Assembly (NCBI GenBank): GCA_946480445.1
Contig: CAMLJN010000033.1
Span: 1-32,453, forward strand
DNA length: 32,453 nucleotides
Origin: an uncultured Buttiauxella sp.
Lineage (GTDB): Bacteria; Pseudomonadota; Gammaproteobacteria; Enterobacterales; Enterobacteriaceae
Reading direction: 5' to 3'
Shown piece after piece: positions 22,746 to 32,071 of the stretch (positions are counted from its first letter, which is position 1; each line of letters begins with the position of its first letter). A model generated the notes under the pieces. That model made no database searches and had not been told where the DNA came from. It was given only the letters and a program-made list of their open reading frames with translations. The position numbers and the translations under genes were made by a program.

Positions 22746-23810
22746 ATGACTGAACTGAAGAACGATCGTTACCTCCGCGCTTTGCAGCGTCAGCCAGTGG
22801 ACATCACACCTGTGTGGATGATGAGGCAGGCGGGGCGCTATCTGCCAGAGTATAAAGCTACCCGTGCTCAGGCCGGGGACTTTGTGTCGCTGTGTAAAAA
22901 TGCCGAACTGGCGTGCGAGGTCACTCTGCAACCGCTGCGCCGTATGCGGCTTGATGCGGCGATCCTCTTCTCGGACATTCTTACCGTGCCGGATGCGATG
23001 GGGCTTGGCCTGTACTTTGAAGCCGGAGAGGGGCCGCGTTTTACCTCGCCTATTGCCAGCCGTGCCGATGTCGAAAAGCTGCCGATTCCTGACCCGGAAG
23101 ATGAGCTGGGCTATGTCATGAATGCGGTGCGCACCATTCGTAAAAACCTGGCAGGCCAGGTGCCGCTGATCGGTTTTTCCGGTAGCCCGTGGACGCTGGC
23201 GACATACATGGTGGAAGGCGGCAGCAGCAAAGCCTTCACCGTTATCAAAAAAATGATGTATGCCGATCCGCAGGCGCTGCATCTGCTGCTCGATAAGCTG
23301 GCGCAGAGCGTCACGCTATATCTGAATGCGCAAATCAAAGCGGGCGCGCAGTCGGTGATGATTTTTGACACCTGGGGCGGCGTGCTGACCGGGCGCGACT
23401 ATCAGCAATTCTCGCTTTACTACATGCATAAAATTGTAGATGGCCTGCAGCGCGAGAATGAAGGTCGCCGTGTGCCGGTTACGCTCTTTACCAAAGGCGG
23501 CGGCCAGTGGCTTGAAGCGATGGCGGAAACAGGCTGTGATGCGCTGGGTCTGGACTGGACAACGGATATTGCCGATGCGCGTCGTCGCGTAGGCCATAAA
23601 GTTGCCCTCCAGGGCAATATGGACCCGTCCATGCTTTACGCCCAGCCAGCTCGCATCGAAGAAGAAGTGTCGACGATTCTGGCAGGCTTTGGCAAAGGAG
23701 AAGGGCACGTCTTTAACCTTGGCCACGGTATTCATCAGGACGTGCCGCCGGAACACGCGGGGGCGTTTGTTGAAGCGGTGCACCGTCTGTCAGCACCTTA
23801 TCATCAGTAA
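22746..23810 (+). CDS. hemE: Uroporphyrinogen decarboxylase HemE
   Basis: HemE removes the four acetate carboxyls of uroporphyrinogen III to give coproporphyrinogen III in cytoplasmic heme synthesis. The ATG at 22746 ([13 protein letters not shown]) gives 354 aa, as in E. coli; AAGGA at 22731-22735 sits about 10 nt upstream, whereas an in-frame ATG at 22737 would touch it. The substrate-binding motif [15 protein letters not shown] and the catalytic Asp in [14 protein letters not shown] are intact, as is the [12 protein letters not shown] block near the C-terminus. nfi starts 15 nt after the stop, suggesting co-transcription of nudC-hemE-nfi-yjaG. Confidence 0.98.
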   Translation: MTELKNDRYLRALQRQPVDITPVWMMRQAGRYLPEYKATRAQAGDFVSLCKNAELACEVTLQPLRRMRLDAAILFSDILTVPDAMGLGLYFEAGEGPRFTSPIASRADVEKLPIPDPEDELGYVMNAVRTIRKNLAGQVPLIGFSGSPWTLATYMVEGGSSKAFTVIKKMMYADPQALHLLLDKLAQSVTLYLNAQIKAGAQSVMIFDTWGGVLTGRDYQQFSLYYMHKIVDGLQRENEGRRVPVTLFTKGGGQWLEAMAETGCDALGLDWTTDIADARRRVGHKVALQGNMDPSMLYAQPARIEEEVSTILAGFGKGEGHVFNLGHGIHQDVPPEHAGAFVEAVHRLSAPYHQ

Positions 23811-23825
23811 ATCACAGGAGAGGGA

Positions 23826-24497
23826 ATGGATCTTACAGCACTCCGCGCGCAGCAGATCGAACTGGCTTCGCAGGTGATCCGCGAAGATCGCCTGTCGCAG
23901 GATCCTCCGGCGCTGATCGCCGGTGCCGATGTGGGTTTTGAGCAGGGCGGTGAAGTGACCCGCGCGGCCATTGTGTTACTTAGCTATCCTTCCCTCGAAC
24001 TGCTGGAATACCAGGTGGCGCGTATTGCCACCACTATGCCCTATATCCCCGGTTTCCTGTCGTTTCGCGAATACCCGGCGCTGCTCGCGGCCTGGGACAA
24101 GCTGACGCAGAAACCCGATTTGCTGTTTGTAGACGGGCACGGTATATCCCATCCGCGCCGTCTCGGCGTGGCCAGCCATTTTGGCATGCTGGTGGACGTG
24201 CCGACGATTGGCGTAGCCAAAAAACGTCTGTGTGGGAAATTTGAGCCGTTGGGCGATGAGCCGGGCGAGAAGCAAGCGCTCATGGACAAAGGAGAGCAGC
24301 TTGGCTGGGTGCTACGCAGCAAGAAGCGCTGTAATCCGCTATTCGTTGCTACCGGTCATCGCATGAGTACGGACAGCGCGTTAATGTGGGTGCAACGTTG
24401 CCTCGCAGGCTATCGTTTACCCGAGCCTACGCGCTGGGCTGATGCCGTGGCATCTGGTCGTCCGGCTTTCGCTCGCTGGCAAGCAATTCAGGGGTGA
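23826..24497 (+). CDS. nfi: Endonuclease V (deoxyinosine repair)
   Basis: Endonuclease V nicks DNA one phosphodiester 3' of deoxyinosine and some other lesions, starting repair of deaminated adenine. The 223-aa length equals E. coli. Active-site residues are in place: Asp35 in IAGADVGF, Glu89 in SFREYPALL and Asp110 in [14 protein letters not shown], plus the wedge motif PYIPGFLSF that senses the lesion. A clear GGAGAGGGA precedes the ATG. It lies 15 nt after hemE and 43 nt before yjaG. Confidence 0.97.
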   Translation: MDLTALRAQQIELASQVIREDRLSQDPPALIAGADVGFEQGGEVTRAAIVLLSYPSLELLEYQVARIATTMPYIPGFLSFREYPALLAAWDKLTQKPDLLFVDGHGISHPRRLGVASHFGMLVDVPTIGVAKKRLCGKFEPLGDEPGEKQALMDKGEQLGWVLRSKKRCNPLFVATGHRMSTDSALMWVQRCLAGYRLPEPTRWADAVASGRPAFARWQAIQG

Positions 24498-24540
24498 TTA
24501 GGGTAAACTGCCGCTAATTTTCCGTCTTTGAGACATCGTT

Positions 24541-25131
24541 ATGTTACAGAACCCGATTCATCTGCGCCTGGAGAAGCTTGAAAGCTGGCCGCACGTCACT
24601 TTTATGGCTTCTCTGTGCGAGCGTATGTACCCAAATTACGCCATGTTTTGCAAGCAAACGGGCTTTGGCGATCCCCAGCTTTACCGTCGCATTCTGGATC
24701 TCATCTGGGAAACCCTAACGGTGAAAGATGCCAAAGTGAATTTCGACAGCCAGCTTGAGAAACTTGAAGAGGCAATTCCCGCCGCTGACGACTATGATAT
24801 TTACGGCGTTTATCCGGCCATTGATGCCTGCGTGGCGCTGAGTGAATTACTTCACTCTCGTCTGTCAGGTGAAACGCTGGAGCACGCGATCGAAGTCAGC
24901 AAGTCCTCAATCACCACCGTTGCGATGCTCGAAATGACGCAGGCTGGTCGGGAAATGACCGATGAAGAGCTGCGGGCAAACCCGGCAGTGGAAGAAGAAT
25001 GGGACATTCAGTGGGAGATTTTCCGCCTGCTGGCCGACTGCGAAGAACGTGATATTGAACTGATCAAAGGGCTGCGTGCAGACCTCCGTGAGGCCGGAAG
25101 CAGCAATATCGGTATAAATTTGCAGCAGTAA
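24541..25131 (+). CDS. yjaG: DUF416 family protein YjaG
   Basis: This 196-aa protein matches E. coli YjaG (DUF416) in length and position between nfi and hupA. The sequence is soluble, helical and acidic, with no signal peptide or membrane segment. Conserved parts include FMASLCERMYPNYAMFCKQTGFGD, DDYDIYGVYPAIDACVALSELLHS and WDIQWEIFRLLADCEERD. No catalytic motif is evident and I know of no firmly assigned function. Gene order with nfi and hupA is conserved in enterobacteria. Confidence 0.93.
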   Translation: MLQNPIHLRLEKLESWPHVTFMASLCERMYPNYAMFCKQTGFGDPQLYRRILDLIWETLTVKDAKVNFDSQLEKLEEAIPAADDYDIYGVYPAIDACVALSELLHSRLSGETLEHAIEVSKSSITTVAMLEMTQAGREMTDEELRANPAVEEEWDIQWEIFRLLADCEERDIELIKGLRADLREAGSSNIGINLQQ

Positions 25132-25317
25132 GGCAATAAAACGTGATGTACAGTCCGATTTGTAGGCCCTGAAGGCTTCCAATTAACCCCCCGTCTGGTC
25201 TACATTTGTGGGGCGAAAAAAAGTGGCTATCGGTGCGTGTATGCAGGAGAGTGCTTTTCTGGCATTTCCGTCGCACTCGATGCTTAGCAAGCGATAAACA
25301 CATTGTAAGGATAACTT

Positions 25318-25590
25318 ATGAACAAGACTCAACTGATTGATGTAATTGCTGACAAGGCTGACCTGTCCAAAGTACAGGCTAAAGCTGCTCTGGAATCCAC
25401 TCTGGCTGCAATTACTGAGTCTCTGAAAGAAGGTGATGCTGTACAACTGGTTGGTTTCGGTACCTTCAAAGTGAACCACCGTGCTGAGCGCACTGGCCGC
25501 AACCCACAGACCGGTAAAGAAATCAAAATCGCCGCAGCTAACGTGCCGGCATTTGTTTCTGGTAAAGCACTGAAAGAAGCGGTTAAGTAA
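25318..25590 (+). CDS. hupA: DNA-binding protein HU-alpha
   Basis: HU-alpha is a 90-aa nucleoid protein that forms homodimers or a heterodimer with HU-beta, bends DNA and constrains supercoils. It begins [18 protein letters not shown], and the DNA-binding arm carries the bacterial histone-like signature [29 protein letters not shown] lies just before the ATG. The 186 bp upstream are free of genes and should hold the promoter. TACATT at 25201-25206 is a possible -10, without a convincing -35. A terminator hairpin follows at 25622-25641, just inside the annotated start of yjaH. Confidence 0.98.
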   Translation: MNKTQLIDVIADKADLSKVQAKAALESTLAAITESLKEGDAVQLVGFGTFKVNHRAERTGRNPQTGKEIKIAAANVPAFVSGKALKEAVK

Positions 25591-25597
25591 TTAACGC

Positions 25598-26296
25598 GTG
25601 TCAGTGAACAGTTTTAGCAGAGGGGCGTTTACGCCCCTTTTGTCTGTCTGGCGTCCTCTTATGGTGCTGACGGGGGCGCTGTTCCTTTCTGCGTGCAGTC
25701 ATAATACCCTCCCACCTTTTACTGCCACCGGCTACGTGGCCGATCAGGGTGTGGTGCGCATCTGGCGTAAAGACGGCGGCGACGGCTCAGTCCATATGCT
25801 TACGGCCTTTAGTCCGTATCGAAATGGGGTAACGTCGACAAGCGAGTATCGCTGGCAGGGTGAGGCTCTGACCCTTATCGAGCAGAACATCCAGGGAAAA
25901 TCTCCCGAACATATCAAAGTGCGTTTTGACGATCGCGGCGAGCTGAGCTTTATGCAGCGCGAAGTGAACGGTCAGAAACAGCAGCTCTCCAACGAACAAA
26001 TCGCGTTGTACCACTATCAGGCCACCCGCACCAAAGCGACCAGCGAAGCGCTGCGCATAGGGAAAGTGCTGCTGCGCCAGGGGCGCTGGCAGCCTGATGG
26101 GACGGTGACAACGTGCGAAGGGGAAACCCTCAAGCCTAATCTGGACCGCGAGGCGTTAAGCCATATAGAGCGCCGCCAGAGCCATTCATCCTTAGCCGTC
26201 AGCATCGCCTGGCTTGAAGCCCCGGAAGGCTCGCAGCTGCTGCTGGTGGCTAATGAGAACTTCTGCGCCTGGCAGCCGAAGCCTGACGATTTCTGA
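25598..26296 (+). CDS. yjaH: Lipoprotein YjaH (DUF1481 family)
   Basis: The product resembles E. coli YjaH (DUF1481), a predicted lipoprotein of unknown function downstream of hupA. From the GTG at 25598 it is 232 aa. The lipobox is LSAC (Cys33), after a hydrophobic stretch LMVLTGALF; the residue after Cys is Ser, which predicts outer-membrane sorting. The start is uncertain: the hupA terminator lies within codons 9-15 of this reading, an in-frame TTG at 25640 just after it would give a compact 19-residue signal segment, and the ATG at 25661 would leave only 12 residues, probably too short. No terminator is obvious after the stop. The next gene begins 320 bp later. Confidence 0.85.
   Translation: MSVNSFSRGAFTPLLSVWRPLMVLTGALFLSACSHNTLPPFTATGYVADQGVVRIWRKDGGDGSVHMLTAFSPYRNGVTSTSEYRWQGEALTLIEQNIQGKSPEHIKVRFDDRGELSFMQREVNGQKQQLSNEQIALYHYQATRTKATSEALRIGKVLLRQGRWQPDGTVTTCEGETLKPNLDREALSHIERRQSHSSLAVSIAWLEAPEGSQLLLVANENFCAWQPKPDDF
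25622..25641 (+). terminator. hupA terminator
   Basis: GGGGCG (25622-25627) and CGCCCC (25632-25637) flank a TTTA loop and are followed by TTTTG. The structure is 31 nt past the hupA stop codon and falls inside the 5' part of yjaH if that gene starts at 25598. Confidence 0.82.
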
Positions 26297-26616
26297 GCAT
26301 AATCTTCTTGGCTGAATGATGAACAGATGAGATCCGTGCAGGAACAATTGAGCATGGGTTCGTTGTTAGCGCTTTAGCCCGTTAGTTCAGCACACCCTGC
26401 AAACTCTTCTGAGAATAAAAGTGCCCAGTTTAGAAGGGTAAACAGCCACGGCAGAATACAGCATTTTTGCCCAACTCCGTAGGTGCAGGAATAGGCTGGT
26501 GTTGATGGAATACTGCCACTATTTGACCATTCTGTTGTCATGTGGCCGAGATAGAGTGTTAATTTGGGTTAAGGTACGATGGGATAGTTACCCTTCCATC
26601 TCAAAAGGGATTTTTT
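26297..26616 (+). other. Gene-free 320-bp junction before the Tle1-like gene
   Basis: No open frame or RNA gene is convincing here. In E. coli K-12 the zraP side of zraPSR follows yjaH, but I see none of those genes. A candidate promoter, TTGTCA (26535-26540) with TTAATT (26559-26564) and an 18-bp spacer, precedes the next gene. Near the end, CCCTT (26591-26595) can pair with the Shine-Dalgarno AAGGG (26605-26609). The rest may be decayed sequence that I cannot identify. Confidence 0.4.
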
Positions 26617-28305
26617 ATGATCGAAGACGAAACTGAAGTATCGGGTGATACTGGTTATTACCGATATGAAATTATTGGGGACAACACTCACCGGACCAGC
26701 ATTCACAACAGCGTAAAAACCGTCCGGTGCCGGCGGGTGCCTGTCAGGGGGCTCACGCTGACCGTAGGGGTGTTCTTTGACGGCACGGGTAACAACCAAG
26801 CCAACTCAAACGATCTACGACTGGCGTATGCCCGCTGCTCGGACCTGGTGGGCGAATCGCGTGCAAAGGCCTGCGAAAAGTACGAAAAGCGCGCAAGGTC
26901 CGGGCTGGCTAACACTAGCTGGCAGGGTGGCCCCACCAATATTTCCCGGTTGTACGATCTTTACCAGAAGCATAATGAACTTAAAAGCAACGAGATTGAG
27001 GCGCAGGTAAAAGCTTATGTGTGCGGCATCGGCACGGCGGACGGGGAAAGTGACTCATTGCTGGGGATGGCGCTGGGCAGCAGCCTGATAAGACAGTTCG
27101 AGGGGGTAGTAACGAAGACCGACGAAGCGTTGGATAAAATCAGCATGGCGCTCAAGGATTTCATCGACGTCAACAGCTCAGAGGTAGCGATCGCGAAGGT
27201 GCAGTTTGACTTGTTCGGATTCAGCCGCGGGGCGGCGGCGGCGCGTCACTTTGCCAACCGTGTGATGAACCAGGACGCGGCGATAGCTGCGGCGATAGAC
27301 AAAGGACTGGACATGGTGGGACACCACGGAAAGGCTGCGGGAGAGGTGCGTTTTTTGGGGCTGTTTGATACGGTAGCGGCTATCGGCAGCCTGCTGAACT
27401 TCTTTGGTCTCAACGGGCGTAGCAACCCCGGCGTTAACCTCGAACTGCGTCCCGCTGTGGCGCAGAAGGTGTTTCAGATAAGCGCGATGCATGAGTGCCG
27501 GTATAACTTCAGTCTGAACAGCATTGCGGGGATGTGGCCGGAGCTGGCACTACCGGGTGCGCACTCTGACATCGGCGGAGGCTATAACGCAGGAGAGGAT
27601 GAAATATCCCTGCTTACGATGCCGGATTTTGAGGTGACACGCGACAGCGCGGACGAGATGAAGACGGAGGTGTACCATCAAACGGAGAAGATGCGTCAGA
27701 CGCTGTCTTCGCTTCCGGCGCTGAAATACCTGATGCCGCACGGTGAGGTGGTGACGAAAATGATTTCGTGGTCGCTGGTCAATCAGAACAAGGCGCGGGC
27801 ATTTGTTTTTGAGAAAAAGGTTGGTGCATCGGTGTTCATGACGCGTAGAGCAGTGCCGAACGACTGGGAAAAGGTGTGCATGCGAGTGATGCTCGATGCG
27901 GCGCAGGACGCGGGGGTTATGTTTGCCCCGATACTCAACAGTGACAAAGAGCTGGCGCTGCCGTCAGAACTGCTTCCCCTGTGTGATAAAGCTATAGGGC
28001 AGGGTCGCGCAGTCAGGCGCGGCGCGGAGCCGGAGGGCTTCACGGCAGAGGAGATGCAGACCATCGGGCGTTACCTGCATTGCTCGGCGAACTGGAACAT
28101 TGACTCGGACCTGAGCCTGTGGGTGAGTCCGTCCTCGGGAGAGGTTTTTCTGCGAAACCACTATGCGCCGACGGATGAACGCTCCTTCGTGTGGGCGATG
28201 GCTCCCGGCAAGGGATGGATGCGGACGGTATGGCGTATGGACGACCAGCAGCAGTGGGAAGACAGGGCGCGGGTGAATGCAAACGCGCTGGACGGACTTT
28301 TCTGA
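26617..28305 (+). CDS. DUF2235 / Tle1-like lipase, candidate T6SS effector
   Basis: The 562-aa protein has the DUF2235 alpha/beta-hydrolase domain typical of Tle1-type type VI secretion phospholipases. VGVFFDGTGNN (about residues 50-60) is the domain-opening signature. The nucleophile elbow is FGFSRGAAAARHF with Ser203, followed by FLGLFDTVAAIG (Asp251) and LPGAHSDIGGGY (His316), a complete Ser-Asp-His triad. There is no signal peptide or membrane helix, consistent with loading on a T6SS rather than Sec export. The roughly 200-residue C-terminal part after the hydrolase core is not recognised. AAGGG sits 7 nt before the ATG. A lipoprotein gene follows after 10 nt, as expected for its immunity partner. 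No VgrG, PAAR or Hcp gene is nearby. Family assignment is firm; effector activity is inferred. Confidence 0.85.
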   Translation: MIEDETEVSGDTGYYRYEIIGDNTHRTSIHNSVKTVRCRRVPVRGLTLTVGVFFDGTGNNQANSNDLRLAYARCSDLVGESRAKACEKYEKRARSGLANTSWQGGPTNISRLYDLYQKHNELKSNEIEAQVKAYVCGIGTADGESDSLLGMALGSSLIRQFEGVVTKTDEALDKISMALKDFIDVNSSEVAIAKVQFDLFGFSRGAAAARHFANRVMNQDAAIAAAIDKGLDMVGHHGKAAGEVRFLGLFDTVAAIGSLLNFFGLNGRSNPGVNLELRPAVAQKVFQISAMHECRYNFSLNSIAGMWPELALPGAHSDIGGGYNAGEDEISLLTMPDFEVTRDSADEMKTEVYHQTEKMRQTLSSLPALKYLMPHGEVVTKMISWSLVNQNKARAFVFEKKVGASVFMTRRAVPNDWEKVCMRVMLDAAQDAGVMFAPILNSDKELALPSELLPLCDKAIGQGRAVRRGAEPEGFTAEEMQTIGRYLHCSANWNIDSDLSLWVSPSSGEVFLRNHYAPTDERSFVWAMAPGKGWMRTVWRMDDQQQWEDRARVNANALDGLF

Positions 28306-28315
28306 GGAGGCAGGG

Positions 28316-29017
28316 ATGAGACGATTACCGCTGATAGTGGCCGCGCTTGGGGTAATGCTGCTTGCCGGCTGCCATGACCGGCGTGCGGGCGTGAAGACGC
28401 TGTTGGGAGACGGCGTGGAGCAGTGGGGTAAAAAGCTGCCTTACGATCACTGGGAATTCAATTTTTTCTATCCCCTGAATCTGCCTGCACTGGTGACACA
28501 GGTCTATCTGGAGGACGGGGATATCCGGGAAAGTATCTTCCAGCGGCTTGATCCGACAGAACCCAGCCAAGGCAGCGTGAGAACATGGAGCCAGCGTGTG
28601 GGCGGTTTTCCGGCGAACTTTAATATCGGTAAGGCACTGCCGGTCAGGATGACAGTGTGCTGGGACTCGGTTATCGACAAGAAAGCGTATGAGACGGAGA
28701 TCTGGTTCAGCCGGGAGACATGGCAGCAGATGCTTGCTGTTTATCCTGATACCTATCGCCCAGGAAAAACGTATTACCGAAACAAAATGATTGTTGGTCT
28801 GGCCCCTGGAGGGAAAATCAAAGTATGGTTGAAGGACAACCGTAATCCTGTGGTGCTTCAATATCCCGCCAGGCAGTCCACCATGACAGGGGATGATATG
28901 CTGATATGCAAAAACATTCCCAACCGGATTGATTTCAGTTACATCGAGGCTAATGGTTACGATCCCTTTATCCGCGATTTTATCAAGGGAAAGCACTATC
29001 CGTATGGTAACTGGTAG
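28316..29017 (+). CDS. DUF2931-like lipoprotein, candidate immunity protein
   Basis: From the ATG at 28316, preceded by the strong site GAGGAGG (28304-28310) that overlaps the upstream stop codon, the product is 233 aa. It starts with a lipoprotein signal peptide (MRRLPLIVAALGVMLLAGC, Cys19); the following His predicts the outer membrane, facing the periplasm. The body (LPYDHWEFNFFYP, then VGLAPGGKIKVWLKDNRN) looks like the DUF2931 family, often found beside T6SS lipase genes. Tight coupling to the DUF2235 gene and a periplasmic location suit an immunity protein that neutralises an incoming phospholipase, as lipoprotein Tli1 does for Tle1 in enteroaggregative E. coli. The family call is from memory of the pattern and could be checked by profile search. 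Confidence 0.7.
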   Translation: MRRLPLIVAALGVMLLAGCHDRRAGVKTLLGDGVEQWGKKLPYDHWEFNFFYPLNLPALVTQVYLEDGDIRESIFQRLDPTEPSQGSVRTWSQRVGGFPANFNIGKALPVRMTVCWDSVIDKKAYETEIWFSRETWQQMLAVYPDTYRPGKTYYRNKMIVGLAPGGKIKVWLKDNRNPVVLQYPARQSTMTGDDMLICKNIPNRIDFSYIEANGYDPFIRDFIKGKHYPYGNW

Positions 29018-29029
29018 GGCGTAACGATC

Positions 29030-29059
29030 AGCAAAAGGATCTTTAAAGATCCTTTTGCT
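29030..29059. terminator. Bidirectional terminator between the accessory pair and purD
   Basis: A 30-bp perfect palindrome whose core GGATC/GATCC arms are flanked by AAAA and TTTT can fold on either strand. It separates the convergent lipoprotein and purD genes and lies 13 nt after the first and 78 nt after the second. ACTTAATTTTT follows on the plus strand. Confidence 0.75.
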
Positions 29060-29136
29060 AACTTAATTTTTAATATAGTGTCCTGTTTAAAAATAATCTT
29101 AGCGTGGAGTATTTTTCGTTTTCAGGCGGGCACCTA

Positions 29137-30429
29137 TTACTTCGCGTTTTCACGCGCAATGGCGCGGTAGCCGATATCTGAGCGGCTAAAGCTGCCATCC
29201 CAGTGAATATCTTTCATCAGCTCATAAGCGCGCGCCTGAGCTTCCGCAACGGTGGTGCCCAGTGCCGTGACGCAAAGCACGCGCCCGCCGTTGGTCACAA
29301 CCTGATCATCTTCACGTAGCTTTGTGCCCGCGTGGAAGACCTTGCCATCAGCAGCCTCTTCAAGCGGCAGGCCGTGAATCACATCTCCGTTGCGATAATC
29401 GGCAGGATAACCGCCAGCGGCCATCACCACCCCCAGAGCAGGGCGCTCGTCCCACTTTGACGTTGTCTCATTTAGCCTGCCGTCGCAGGCTGCCAGACAA
29501 AGTTCCACGAGGTCGGACTGCAAGCGCAGCATAATGGGCTGCGTTTCCGGATCGCCAAAGCGGCAGTTAAACTCGATGACCTTTGGATTACCCTGCTTAT
29601 CTATCATCAGCCCGGCGTAAAGGAAGCCGGTATAGGTGTTACCTTCAGCTGCCATGCCCCGCACGGTTGGCCAGATTACCCGATCCATAGCGCGCTGATG
29701 AACCTCATCGGTTACGACCGGAGCGGGAGAATAAGCGCCCATGCCGCCCGTGTTAGGGCCGCTATCGCCGTCACCTACGCGTTTATGATCCTGGCTGGTG
29801 GCCATCGGCAGCACGTTTTCGCCGTCGACCATGACGATGAAGCTGGCCTCTTCGCCGTCGAGAAACTCTTCCACCACGATGCGGTGACCCGCATCACCAA
29901 ACGCGTTGCCCGCCAGCATATCGTTCACGGCGGCTTCGGCATCGGCCAGCGTCATGGCTACGATTACGCCTTTACCTGCGGCCAGGCCATCGGCTTTGAT
30001 GACGATCGGCGCGCCTTTCTCACGAACGTAGGCCAGCGCAGGTTCCACTTCCGTGAAGTTCTGGTATTCCGCCGTCGGAATGTTATGGCGGGCTAAGAAA
30101 TCTTTGGTGAAGGCCTTCGAGCCTTCAAGCTGTGCGGCACCCATGGTTGGGCCAAAGATCTTCAGGCCCGCCGCCCGGAAAGCATCCACCACGCCGATAA
30201 CCAGCGGCGCTTCCGGCCCCACAATGGTCAAATCAATTTTTTCATTTTGCGCAAAGCTTAGCAGCGCTGGAATATCCGTCGGGCTTATCGCCACGTTTTG
30301 CAATGCAGGCTCAAGAGCCGTTCCAGCGTTGCCCGGAGCGACAAACACGGTACGAACCAGCGGCGACTGGGATGCCTTCCAGGCCAGCGCGTGTTCGCGC
30401 CCGCCGTTACCAATAACTAATACTTTCAT
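29137..30429 (-). CDS. purD: Phosphoribosylamine-glycine ligase (GAR synthetase)
   Basis: PurD joins glycine to phosphoribosylamine using ATP, the second step of purine synthesis. The 430-aa product (E. coli 429) opens with MKVLVIGNGGREHALAWKA and has an ATP-grasp core, with VIKADGLAAGKGVIVA, VVEEFLDGEEASF and the metal-binding region FNCRFGDPETQ. DSGPNTGGMGAYSPAP is another family signature. It lies 16 nt downstream of purH in one operon. The C-terminal tail is IARENAK. The convergent lipoprotein gene ends 120 nt away across a palindromic terminator. Confidence 0.98.
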   Translation of the reverse strand: MKVLVIGNGGREHALAWKASQSPLVRTVFVAPGNAGTALEPALQNVAISPTDIPALLSFAQNEKIDLTIVGPEAPLVIGVVDAFRAAGLKIFGPTMGAAQLEGSKAFTKDFLARHNIPTAEYQNFTEVEPALAYVREKGAPIVIKADGLAAGKGVIVAMTLADAEAAVNDMLAGNAFGDAGHRIVVEEFLDGEEASFIVMVDGENVLPMATSQDHKRVGDGDSGPNTGGMGAYSPAPVVTDEVHQRAMDRVIWPTVRGMAAEGNTYTGFLYAGLMIDKQGNPKVIEFNCRFGDPETQPIMLRLQSDLVELCLAACDGRLNETTSKWDERPALGVVMAAGGYPADYRNGDVIHGLPLEEAADGKVFHAGTKLREDDQVVTNGGRVLCVTALGTTVAEAQARAYELMKDIHWDGSFSRSDIGYRAIARENAK

Positions 30430-30445
30430 TTTTTAACGCTCCGGA

Positions 30446-32035
30446 TTAATGACGGAAGTGGCGCATGTCGGTAAAGATCATAGCGATGCCGTGTTCGTCG
30501 GCTGCCGCGATCACTTCGTCGTCGCGAATAGAGCCGCCTGGTTGAATAACACAGCTCACGCCAACGGCGGCAGCGGCATCAATCCCATCGCGGAACGGGA
30601 AGAAGGCGTCAGAAGCCATCGCTGAACCTTTTACTTCAAGTCCTTCATCGCCTGCTTTGATACCGGCAATTTTAGCGGAGTAAACGCGGCTCATCTGGCC
30701 GGCACCTATACCGATGGTCATGTTTTCGCGGGCGTAAACGATAGCGTTGGATTTAACGAACTTAGCGACCTTCCAGCAGAACAGGGCATCACGCAGCTCC
30801 TGCTCCGTCGGCTGGCGCTTGCTGACAACGCGCAGGTCAGCGGCTGTCACCATGCCCAAATCGCGATCCTGAACCAGCAGACCACCGTTTACACGTTTGA
30901 AATCCAGACCCGGCACGCGTTGCTGCCATTGGCCGCAAGTCAGGACACGCACGTTCTGTTTGGCAACGGTAATTTTCAAAGCGTCTTCACTTGCGGAAGG
31001 GGCAATGATCACTTCGACAAACTGGCGCGCGATAATGGCCTGAGCGGTTTCGGCATCCAGTTCGCGGTTAAAGGCAATAATGCCGCCGAATGCGGAAGTT
31101 GGGTCTGTCTTATACGCCCGGTCATAAGCCTCCAGCAGCGAATCACTCACTGCTACGCCACACGGGTTGGCGTGCTTAACAATAACGCAGGCAGGATCGC
31201 TAAACTCTTTCACGCACTCCAGCGCGGCATCGGTATCGGCGATATTGTTATAAGAAAGCGCTTTGCCCTGAACCTGAGTTGCGGTGGCGACGGACGCTTC
31301 CTTAATTTCTTCTTCTATATAGAAGGCGGCCTGCTGGTGGCTGTTTTCACCGTAGCGCATATCCTGCTTCTTAATAAAGTTCAGGTTAAGCGTGCGAGGG
31401 AAGCGTCCGGCTGGCTCTTTGCTTTCGCCATGATAAGCAGGAACCAGGCTACCAAAGTAGTTCGCTATCATGCTGTCGTAAGCTGCGGTGTGTTCGAATG
31501 CTTTAATGGCCAGATCGAAACGAGTCTCTAATGTCAGAGAACCTTCGTTGGCATCCAGCTCGGCAATAATAGAAGCGTAGTCGCCGCTCTTTACCACGAT
31601 CGCCACGTCTTTATGATTCTTTGCCGCTGAGCGAACCATTGTAGGGCCGCCAATATCAATATTTTCCACCGCGTCTTCCAGAGAGCAACCTTCACGGGCA
31701 ACGGTCTGGGCGAACGGGTAAAGGTTAACGACAACCATATCAATCGGGGCGATGGCGTGTTCAGCCATGATGGCATCATCCTTACCGCGGCGGCCAAGAA
31801 TGCCGCCGTGTACTTTTGGATGCAGGGTTTTGACGCGTCCGTCCATCATCTCCGGGAAACCGGTGTAGTCAGAGACTTCGGTTACCGGCAGGTTAGCTTG
31901 TGCCAGCAGGCTTGCGGTTCCGCCTGTGGAAAGCAGCTCTACACCACGTTGGGAGAGCGCCTGAGCGAATTCGACGATGCCGGCTTTGTCAGAAACACTG
32001 AGCAGGGCGCGGCGTACAGGACGACGTTGTTGCAT
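30446..32035 (-). CDS. purH: Bifunctional AICAR transformylase / IMP cyclohydrolase
   Basis: PurH performs the last two steps of IMP synthesis: formyl transfer to AICAR and ring closure. The 529-aa length equals E. coli. The N-terminal cyclohydrolase domain (about 1-200) includes [28 protein letters not shown] and [21 protein letters not shown]. The transformylase domain begins near [19 protein letters not shown] and contains the catalytic KHANPCG and the C-terminal [11 protein letters not shown]. It is the first gene of purHD. A PurR operator and a structured 5' leader lie upstream. The start at 32035 has AAGGGA 8-13 nt before it on the minus strand. Confidence 0.98.
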   Translation of the reverse strand: MQQRRPVRRALLSVSDKAGIVEFAQALSQRGVELLSTGGTASLLAQANLPVTEVSDYTGFPEMMDGRVKTLHPKVHGGILGRRGKDDAIMAEHAIAPIDMVVVNLYPFAQTVAREGCSLEDAVENIDIGGPTMVRSAAKNHKDVAIVVKSGDYASIIAELDANEGSLTLETRFDLAIKAFEHTAAYDSMIANYFGSLVPAYHGESKEPAGRFPRTLNLNFIKKQDMRYGENSHQQAAFYIEEEIKEASVATATQVQGKALSYNNIADTDAALECVKEFSDPACVIVKHANPCGVAVSDSLLEAYDRAYKTDPTSAFGGIIAFNRELDAETAQAIIARQFVEVIIAPSASEDALKITVAKQNVRVLTCGQWQQRVPGLDFKRVNGGLLVQDRDLGMVTAADLRVVSKRQPTEQELRDALFCWKVAKFVKSNAIVYARENMTIGIGAGQMSRVYSAKIAGIKAGDEGLEVKGSAMASDAFFPFRDGIDAAAAVGVSCVIQPGGSIRDDEVIAAADEHGIAMIFTDMRHFRH

Positions 32036-32071
32036 GGTTTGATCCCTTAGCTTTGGTTCGCATATAGAAGA

